Source: DATGZX01 sp035296965 (lineage in GTDB: Bacteria > Planctomycetota > Planctomycetia > Gemmatales > Gemmataceae). From it: a stretch of DNA of 46,729 bases. The stretch is from positions 1 through 46,729 of the forward strand of contig DATGZX010000350.1 in NCBI GenBank assembly GCA_035296965.1. The letters are read 5' to 3'. Made by a program: the position numbers and the translations under genes. Shown piece by piece: positions 41,197 to 46,729 of this stretch; position 1 is the stretch's first letter; each line of letters opens with the position of its first letter. Below the pieces are notes generated by a model, which was not told the DNA's origin, did no database searches, and worked only from the letters and a program-made list of their open reading frames with translations.

Positions 41197-42999
41197 ATGT
41201 TCCAAAGAACCCGCACCAATGCCATCGCCTTGGTGGCGATTGGCGGCCTGCTCGGATTTGCGGCCGCGTCGGGCAAATTCAATCCGGCTCGGTGGGCGAG
41301 TGACGCCCAGGGGTCGTCAAATGCAAGTGCAGCCCAGTCGGCGGAGCCGGCAAAACCAAGTGCCAGTTGTTGCGATGTTCTGAACAAAGGCGAACTTGCA
41401 GCCATCGCGGCTCACAACCAGAAGGTCGCCGCCAAGGCCGACAAGACTGGCAAGAAACCGAACATTCTCGTGATCTGGGGCGACGACATCGGTATTCACA
41501 ACATCAGCGCCTACAACCACGGCATCATGGGCTACCGGACGCCCAACATTGACCGCCTCGCCCACGAAGGCGCGCTCTTCACCGATGCCTACGCCCAGCA
41601 AAGCTGCACGGCCGGCCGTGCCTCCTTCATTCTTGGCCAGCATCCGTTCCGCACGGGGTTGCTGACCATCGGTTTTCCCGGCTCGCCGCACGGCATCCCG
41701 GACTGGACGCCGACTATCGCGGACCTTCTCAAGGAGCAGGGCTACGCGACCGGGCAGTTCGGCAAGAACCACCTCGGCGACCTCAACAAACATCTGCCGA
41801 CGGTTCACGGCTTCGACGAGTTCTTCGGCAACCTCTACCACCTCAACGCCGAGGAGGAGCCAGAGGGATACTACTACCCGAAAGATCCTGCGTTCAAAAA
41901 GAAATTTGGCCCGCGTGGGGTGCTCCACAGCTTCGCGTCGGACAAGGATGATCCGACAGTGGATGGGCGCAGTGGCCCGGTGGGCAAACAGACCATCACG
42001 GACACCGGCCCGCTCAACAGATCCCGGATGCCGACCATTGACGAGGAGCTTTTCGCCGGTGCCACCAAGTTCATTGACAAATCGGTGAACGACAAGAAAC
42101 CGTTCTTCGTCTGGTTCTGCACGACCCGCATGCACGTCTGGACGCATTTGAAGAAGGAGTCGGATGGCGTTACGGGCATCGGACTTTATCCCGACGGCAT
42201 GGTGGAACACGACAAGATGGTCGGCGATTTGCTGAAGAAGCTGGACGACCTCGGCATCGCCGACAACACCATTGTGGTTTACGGCACTGACAACGGTCCA
42301 GAAACCATGACTTGGCCGGATGGCGGCATCACCCCGTTCCACGGAGAAAAAGGAACCACCTGGGAAGGCGGCTTCCGCGTGCCGATGATTGTCCGCTGGC
42401 CGGGCGTCATCAAGCCGGGCACGGATCACAACGAAATCTTTTCGCAGGAAGACTGGATGCCCACGCTGCTGGCGGCTGCCGGCGAACCGGACGTCGTATC
42501 GAAGTTGGAAAGCAAGGACGGTTACAAGGCCAATGGAAAATCCTTCCGGATTCATCCCGACGGCTACAACTTCCTGCCCTATTGGAAGGGCGACGCGCCG
42601 AAAGCTCCCCGGGAAGAAATACTCTACTTCGACCAGGATGGTAATTTGAACGCCGTGCGCTGGAGTGATTGGAAAGTCAATTTCGCTTCGGTAACGGGCA
42701 ATATGGTGACGGGGGTGCGCCTGCCGACAAACTTTCCTCTGCTGGTGAACCTCAAGGCCGATCCCTACGAGAAAATGCCGCTGGACTCCATGATGTATAT
42801 GCGCTGGATGGCGGACAATATCTGGATCTACGTACCCATTGGCGGGAAGATCAGGCAGTTCTTAGGGACAATTCCGGATTACCCCTTCCAGGAAAGTTCC
42901 GGAGGGAATCCTTCCGGCATCAACTACAACTCGCTCAAGGCGGCTGGGGCCATGCAAAAACTACGGCAATTGGAACAACTGGCGAATCCGCACAATTGA
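41197..42999 (+). CDS. Exported arylsulfatase (type I, formylglycine)
   Basis: A 600-residue sulfatase that should hydrolyse sulfate esters in the periplasm or outside. An N-terminal hydrophobic signal/anchor (about residues 8-26) is followed by a linker. The catalytic domain then starts at KPNILVIWGDDIG, with metal ligands Asp96-Asp97. The formylglycine site is Cys137-Thr-Ala139-Gly-Arg141, the C-x-A-x-R form rather than the usual C-x-P-x-R. Later motifs are FGKNHLGD, VVYGTDNGPE (metal-site DN) and HGEKGTTWEGGFRVP. It needs a formylglycine-generating enzyme, none of which is in the window. GAGGAG lies 6 nt before ATG 41197. Planctomycetes carry many sulfatases. Confidence 0.93.
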   Translation: MFQRTRTNAIALVAIGGLLGFAAASGKFNPARWASDAQGSSNASAAQSAEPAKPSASCCDVLNKGELAAIAAHNQKVAAKADKTGKKPNILVIWGDDIGIHNISAYNHGIMGYRTPNIDRLAHEGALFTDAYAQQSCTAGRASFILGQHPFRTGLLTIGFPGSPHGIPDWTPTIADLLKEQGYATGQFGKNHLGDLNKHLPTVHGFDEFFGNLYHLNAEEEPEGYYYPKDPAFKKKFGPRGVLHSFASDKDDPTVDGRSGPVGKQTITDTGPLNRSRMPTIDEELFAGATKFIDKSVNDKKPFFVWFCTTRMHVWTHLKKESDGVTGIGLYPDGMVEHDKMVGDLLKKLDDLGIADNTIVVYGTDNGPETMTWPDGGITPFHGEKGTTWEGGFRVPMIVRWPGVIKPGTDHNEIFSQEDWMPTLLAAAGEPDVVSKLESKDGYKANGKSFRIHPDGYNFLPYWKGDAPKAPREEILYFDQDGNLNAVRWSDWKVNFASVTGNMVTGVRLPTNFPLLVNLKADPYEKMPLDSMMYMRWMADNIWIYVPIGGKIRQFLGTIPDYPFQESSGGNPSGINYNSLKAAGAMQKLRQLEQLANPHN

Positions 43000-43300
43000 T
43001 TAATCCTGCTTCAGTCGGGCCGTACCCGTTCCAGCCGGGTGCGGCCTTTCAATTGACGATTGGATTGACCGTCGAGCGACAGAATGAGGTCGGGTGCCTC
43101 GGGTACCCGTCGGAGGGACGGCCCGCTCTGAGAAATAGCGCCCAGTTACGCCTCCAGCCGGACGGCTACACTCCAGCAACCAGCAGGGGCATGACGATAG
43201 CCGCTTAAAAAAGACCCTGGTTTGTAACGGAAGTAGGGCCGCAATTTAAGTCTGGCACCTGCGTTCCGTCATACATTCGCTGCCATATGCCGGCTTCTAA

Positions 43301-43353
43301 GCCCCGGACGCCGGCGAGAAAAAGTTCTAACGGTGTCCCGTCGCCCCGACTTG
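43301..43353. repeat. Dispersed intergenic repeat, copy 4
   Basis: GCCCCGGACGCCGGCGAGAA then AAAGTTCTAACGGTGTCCCG and TCGCCCCGACTTG. Similarity to copy 5 also extends about 30 bp upstream (GCCAT..CCGG..AGCCCCG). Confidence 0.75.
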
Positions 43354-43354
43354 A

Positions 43355-43400
43355 AACACGAGCGGCTCGCCGCAACCAATAGTGGCGAGCCGTTTGTGTT
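43355..43400. terminator. Terminator-like stem-loop
   Basis: AACACGAGCGGCTCGCC (43355-43371) pairs with GGCGAGCCGTTTGTGTT (43384-43400) at 15 of 17 positions around a 12-nt loop, with a T-rich right arm. It lies between convergent genes, 355 bp from the sulfatase stop, and could stop transcripts from either side. Confidence 0.6.
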
Positions 43401-43565
43401 TGGGACCAACAACTTGGGGCCAATTTACCGGTCCGTCAATTAGGTTCAATTAACCAACCGCATTCAACATGGCAGTACGGCGGTGTGTTGCAACTCGTTT
43501 TCGGCAAATAGATTACCAAGTTCAAATCCAATCGCCAGTTTGATGCGGTTGTCATTGATGCGGCG

Positions 43566-44084
43566 TTACCGCTTCTCTCCACCGTACCGCTTGTCGAGCT
43601 TCGAGAGCTGGCTCGTGAAGCCGTCCGTTGCCATCTTCGTGAACTCTTCGTTGTGCATGGGATCCAGCGTGATCACCATCCGCACGGTCTCGCCCGACGG
43701 GAAGAACTCCGCCACGATCGTGCTCTCGTATGGTATCACCCCTGGCAGGAAGTCGATCACGCTCGTAATCGCCAGCCGATCATGCGGCCTGATCTCGGTG
43801 AACCTCGCGCGCGCCTCGTGGGAAGTTGGACGGCCCATTTGCTTCATCGCCGCGATCATCTGGGGTGAATCGGCGATCATGTCGTAGTGCAGCGTGCCGC
43901 CCAGGCGTGCTTCGAGAGCATGGACTTCGACGCGGAAGCCGTCGGGTCCCCACCACGACTCGAAGCCCTGCTTCGTGGTCCACAATTCCCAGAGTTCCCC
44001 GACCTTTGCCCGGTACGTGCGCTCGATGACAACCTTTGGTCTGGTCGTGGGGCGAGTGGCCGCGGCCTTACTCTTGTCGTTCAT
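43566..44084 (-). CDS. AHSA1/SRPBCC-domain protein
   Basis: 172 residues with an AHSA1-type START fold after a basic, Ala-rich start: VVIERTYRAKVGELWELWTT, GFESWWGPDGFRVEVHALEARLGGTLHYDM, and MVITLDPMHNEEFTKMATDGF. Such proteins bind small hydrophobic ligands and are often cotranscribed with ArsR-type regulators. Its ATG overlaps the stop of the ArsR gene by 4 bp (44081-44084), so the two are translationally coupled. Confidence 0.9.
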   Translation of the reverse strand: MNDKSKAAATRPTTRPKVVIERTYRAKVGELWELWTTKQGFESWWGPDGFRVEVHALEARLGGTLHYDMIADSPQMIAAMKQMGRPTSHEARARFTEIRPHDRLAITSVIDFLPGVIPYESTIVAEFFPSGETVRMVITLDPMHNEEFTKMATDGFTSQLSKLDKRYGGEKR

Positions 44085-44431
44085 GTGTCTTGCTCCTTGT
44101 TTGGGGGTTTTCCACTTGACTGTTGCTTCTCGAGCGCCGCTCCCAAGCGGTCAAGGCGCGCTTCCCACAAATTGCGGTACTGCGCGAGCCACTTATCGAG
44201 TTCGCGGAAAGGCTCCGGCCTGAGACAATAAAGACGCCGCTGTCCATCTGGTCGCATCGAAACGAAGCCTGCTTCGTGGAGGATGCGCAGATGACGGGAG
44301 ACACCAGATTGGTGGATTCCTGCTTGCTCAACGATGTCGTTGACCTGCCGTTCGCCATTCCGCAGTGCTTCGACAATGCTACGGCGGGTCGGGTCGGCAA
44401 GGGCTTGGAAGGGGTCTAGTTGCGTTTCCAT
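44081..44431 (-). CDS. ArsR-family transcriptional regulator
   Basis: 116 residues, one winged helix: PFQALADPTRRSIVEALRNG, recognition region IVEQAGIHQSGVSRHLRILH, wing VSMRPDGQRRLYCLRPEPF. I see no cysteine metal site, so it is of the non-metal ArsR group that pairs with AHSA1 proteins and likely represses its own operon. The promoter sits so close that the mRNA may be leaderless (see 44438-44466). Confidence 0.92.
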   Translation of the reverse strand: METQLDPFQALADPTRRSIVEALRNGERQVNDIVEQAGIHQSGVSRHLRILHEAGFVSMRPDGQRRLYCLRPEPFRELDKWLAQYRNLWEARLDRLGAALEKQQSSGKPPNKEQDT

Positions 44432-44437
44432 GTATAT

Positions 44438-44466
44438 ACACTATCACGCATATAACCGCGCGTCAA
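44438..44466 (-). promoter_or_regulatory. Promoter of the ArsR-AHSA1 operon
   Basis: Read on the minus strand: TTGACG (44466-44461), a 17-nt spacer, TAGTGT (44443-44438). The start point would fall at about 44431, the first base of the ArsR ATG. The palindrome TGTATATACA at 44431-44440 overlaps the -10/start region and is a candidate ArsR operator. Confidence 0.55.
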
Positions 44467-45146
44467 GAAGTCCGCGTTTTTTCCGCGATCATCGCTGTCA
44501 CCTACGCGATATCTCTCGGCAATCTCTTCAGCAGGTGAATCTTCCGTCGTCCAGCCATCTCCGGTGCCCGGCCTCCCAGCCCCGAATGCAGGCGAGAAAA
44601 AGTTCTAACGGTGTCTTGTCGCCCCGAATGTTGCGGTGGCATGGGACTGATGTTGGGGTCGTGTACTATTTTGATTCGATGTTGGAAAAAATCCTGTCGT
44701 CCACGATGCCAAACCGCATGGTGTACGCGAGTAGTCACACTGACGAAAGAGATTGAACAGTTCGCATCGACGTACCAGTCAATTCGAAGCGCGCATCATA
44801 CCGCGGACGCGAGTGATCACAACGTCAGCATGTGGAGTCCTCCTGTAGCGGTGCGTCAACGCGATCCTCATTAAGGAGTTGATTGAGCTTCTGGTTGAAC
44901 GGATGGCCGGCCGATGGCGTGAGTTGTTTGGCAGCGACGAAAAGCGGTTCCGGTCGCGCCTTGCGTTTGGCCAAAGCCATGCGGAGTCATCCAGCGCGAA
45001 CGTCGCCAGAGAGAATGCGCCCTGCGGAAAGTACTTCAACGGACTGCTAACCCCCCCCGAATACGGGAGAGGGGCCGCCGGTCCGCTGCAGCAGTTTGTT
45101 CGGCCTACTTGGTCCTCAATTCGACTCCCGACCCCTCTTGCGTTTT
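44467..45146. other. Gap with a dispersed repeat and GC-rich fragments
   Basis: 680 bp without a supported gene. It contains repeat copy 5 (44578-44628) and, near 45050-45075, a fragment of the GC-rich CCCCGAATACGGGAGAGGGG type also seen at 30917. A frame around 44880-45030 (LLVERMAGRWRELFGSDEKR..) may be a gene remnant but cannot be assigned. Confidence 0.4.
44578..44628. repeat. Dispersed intergenic repeat, copy 5
   Basis: AGCCCCGAATGCAGGCGAGA then AAAAGTTCTAACGGTGTCTT and GTCGCCCCGA, followed by TGTTGCGGTGGCATGG, which matches the end of copy 2. Confidence 0.75.
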
Positions 45147-45539
45147 CTACTTGTCTTTCTTCTCCCTCTTCCCGTTGATATCAAATTCCTGCTTCTGGCC
45201 CCCGAATTCCGCCGCGCCTTTCCCCTTGAACTTGTCCCCGTCAATCTTCAGCGTGTACTCGACGGTGATCTCGTTCTCCATGAACTTCCGCACGGCGGAG
45301 AACGTGAGCGTGCCGTCCTTCAGCTTGAGGTCCTTGAGCTTTTCCTCTTTCTGGTCCGGCCAGCTCATCGTCCCGGCGAGTTTGTCCCCGTCCTTCTTGA
45401 TCGTCAAGGTGGACGTCCGCGCCTGCCCGCCGATCTCATATTCGCACTTCCACGTCCCGACCGGTTTTGCCTTCTCATCCCGCGCGCCCGCAAGGCCGCA
45501 GAGCCCGAGTACCAACGCCGCCGATAGGATCGCCTTCAT
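45147..45539 (-). CDS. Small secreted beta-rich (lipocalin-like) protein
   Basis: 130 residues with a signal peptide (KAILSAALVLGLCGLAGA, cleavage near residue 19). It is followed by an alternating beta sequence (GTWKCEYEIGGQARTSTLTI, LAGTMSWPDQKEEKLKDLKL) and a Lys-rich end. This strand pattern is seen in many small planctomycete secreted proteins. Function unknown. Confidence 0.75.
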   Translation of the reverse strand: MKAILSAALVLGLCGLAGARDEKAKPVGTWKCEYEIGGQARTSTLTIKKDGDKLAGTMSWPDQKEEKLKDLKLKDGTLTFSAVRKFMENEITVEYTLKIDGDKFKGKGAAEFGGQKQEFDINGKREKKDK

Positions 45540-45711
45540 GATCGCCTCCGATAAGTTGTGGAAGGGAAGCGGTCTAACGCAGACCGCTACCAGCCGCTGA
45601 CAGCGATTCTATGGATGCCGAGACCGCTGGTCAGGCCACAGTAATCTCGACTCGCTCTGCCATCAAGGAACCTCCGAGGCCGAACTGGAGTTTGCCTGCG
45701 TATGCCGGCGC

Positions 45712-46524
45712 TCAGCCCATCTGCGGCATCGGGAACCGCTCGCCCATCCACGTCTGCCAGATCGGCTCATCGCGCTCGACGGCGGCCCTCGCGTTGGCGC
45801 CATAGAGATAGACAGCCATGTAAACCTGCACCATCCCGCCGCAAGAGATTGCGCCGATGTACGCCGACCCGGGCGCGGGCGTATCGAGGCGCAGCAGCAC
45901 GGTGCTCGAGTGCATCCCTTGTCCCAGCGAGTCCACCAGGCCGGTCATGCGCGGGAAGCTATCGGGAGCGCTCCACTTCTGCCCTTTGGCAACCTTGAGG
46001 AGCCCCAGCTCCCCGCCCAACTTCTCCCACGTCTTCGACTCCGAATCGGTGGAAAAGGCTACGAACTGCATCGCCGAACACGGCATGCCTTTGAAGTCGG
46101 CCAGGTACATCCGCAGGATGCGGAAGTACGTCGGCCAGCCCTGCTCCAGGCCGTCGAGCTGATTATCCCAGTCGTCGGTACTGGCAAACAGGCTGTGCAC
46201 CACGCGGACTACGCACATCCCGCCCGCGCGAGCCTCGACGCTCCACTCGGTCGCCACTTTGGGCGAACCGGGCGGGCCCATTTCGCTCTCGGCCACGAAG
46301 CACTTGGGCGGCTGCCACGTCGTGATCGTCGCGGGACAGTCCATTCCCGGTCCGAAGTTGCTCACCACTTGTCCCCCTTGACGCTCCTCGCTGCGCGTGG
46401 GGACGAACCACGCGGAGATGCCCGGTCCCGTGGCGATCGCCCGCCAGACTTCCTCCGGCGTGCCGGGGACCTCGACTTCGACCTGGATTGAACGGCGTCC
46501 GGAGGCTTCTTTTTTCACGCTCAT
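45712..46524 (-). CDS. SRPBCC (AHSA1-type) domain protein
   Basis: 270 residues. The N-terminal ~150 residues form an SRPBCC domain: IQVEVEVPGTPEEVWRAIATG, ISAWFVPTRSEERQGGQV, ATITTWQPPKCFVAES, and LEQGWPTYFRILRMYLADF. The C-terminal ~110 residues appear to be a second, degenerate ligand-binding-type half ending in WQTWMGERFPMPQMG. The start overlaps the stop of the upstream regulator gene by 4 bp, a second ArsR-SRPBCC pair in this region but not closely similar to the first. Confidence 0.88.
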   Translation of the reverse strand: MSVKKEASGRRSIQVEVEVPGTPEEVWRAIATGPGISAWFVPTRSEERQGGQVVSNFGPGMDCPATITTWQPPKCFVAESEMGPPGSPKVATEWSVEARAGGMCVVRVVHSLFASTDDWDNQLDGLEQGWPTYFRILRMYLADFKGMPCSAMQFVAFSTDSESKTWEKLGGELGLLKVAKGQKWSAPDSFPRMTGLVDSLGQGMHSSTVLLRLDTPAPGSAYIGAISCGGMVQVYMAVYLYGANARAAVERDEPIWQTWMGERFPMPQMG

Positions 46525-46729
46525 GATGGCTCCTTGGGATCGGATTTCTGCGGCAGAGGGTGCGCCACGACCACCAGGCGATGCGCGTGGCCGCCGGGGG
46601 CGGATTCATCGTGATACTTCGAAACGAGTTTCGTGATGGCCTCGGTGAGTTCGTTGCTGAAAGCCGCCCGGTCCGTCGCCGACCGGAAGCGAACCTCGGT
46701 ATCCACCGCCAGGGTCGCCAGGCGTTTGC
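46521..46729 (-). CDS. Regulator paired with SRPBCC gene, C-terminal part only
   Basis: The frame is open to the end of the window, so only the last ~68 residues are visible: ..LATLAVDTEVRFRSATDRAA, ELTEAITKLVSKYHDESAPG, HRLVVVAHPLPQ. This matches the C-terminal region of ArsR-like winged-helix regulators that precede SRPBCC genes; the DNA-binding part lies outside. The GTG at 46706 is probably not the true start. The class is inferred mostly from context. Confidence 0.65.
   Translation of the reverse strand, partial: KRLATLAVDTEVRFRSATDRAAFSNELTEAITKLVSKYHDESAPGGHAHRLVVVAHPLPQKSDPKEPS

Larger units (their letters stand above)
43000..43565. other. Gap with terminator and dispersed repeat
   Basis: 566 bp downstream of the sulfatase without a gene. 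It holds repeat copy 4 (43301-43353) and directly after it a terminator-like stem (43355-43400). The first 200 bp contain degenerate GGTACCCGT-type repeats only. Confidence 0.45.

Noticed and set aside
44779..45039. Frame with RWRELFGSDEKR-like peptide
   Set aside because: Short, no start or ribosome site, no motif; at best a remnant.

Overview
The window looks like chromosomal DNA of a planctomycete, most likely of the Gemmatales/Gemmataceae type. This is inferred from gene content, not from a marker gene. The signs are a BBP7-type outer-membrane barrel, a very large DUF4175-like membrane/coiled-coil protein followed by a prenyltransferase-repeat protein, an NPCBM protein, an orphan FlgI-like lipoprotein, a sulfatase, YCII and ArsR/AHSA1 modules, GTG and TTG starts, and high GC with GC-rich dispersed inverted repeats.

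Layout. 0-8 kb: a short hypothetical gene coupled to an HTTM membrane protein; on the minus strand membrane-anchored msrB, smc and a FlgI-like lipoprotein. 8-12.5 kb: a rhomboid protease with extra domains, small membrane proteins and a long gene-poor leader with a good promoter match. 12.5-15.5 kb: rny and its usual partner ymdB, then a DUF3467 protein. 16-21 kb: D-threonine-aldolase-type enzyme, sialidase-like secreted protein, cyclophilin lipoprotein, membrane protein, lipoprotein. 21-24.5 kb: minus-strand proteostasis group tRNA-Gly, tig, clpP, clpP. 25-32.2 kb: four tightly packed plus-strand genes (DUF4175-like, Q-rich secreted coiled coil, Tat-exported prenyltransferase-repeat protein, NPCBM protein). 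32-34.5 kb: BON protein and BBP7 barrel.

34.8-37.3 kb is the most unusual part: ten tRNA or tRNA-like genes (Phe, Pro, Ser, Leu, Arg, Arg, Met/Ile, Thr, Ala, Pro) packed in 1.06 kb, many with non-canonical residues. A decayed second copy of the first two lies 2.2 kb downstream. A 105-bp inverted-repeat element interrupts the intact copy where the decayed copy has only a 5-nt spacer. A small-protein plus aspartic-protease gene pair lies between the copies.

37.5-46.7 kb is an accessory-looking zone of small single-domain genes (two YCII, DUF1801, RibD/DHFR-like, DinB, sulfatase, two AHSA1/SRPBCC genes with ArsR-type partners, a secreted lipocalin-like protein). It carries five copies of a ~50-80-bp intergenic repeat and one attC-like hairpin, which suggests cassette-like acquisition. 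No integrase, transposase, CRISPR array or rRNA was seen.
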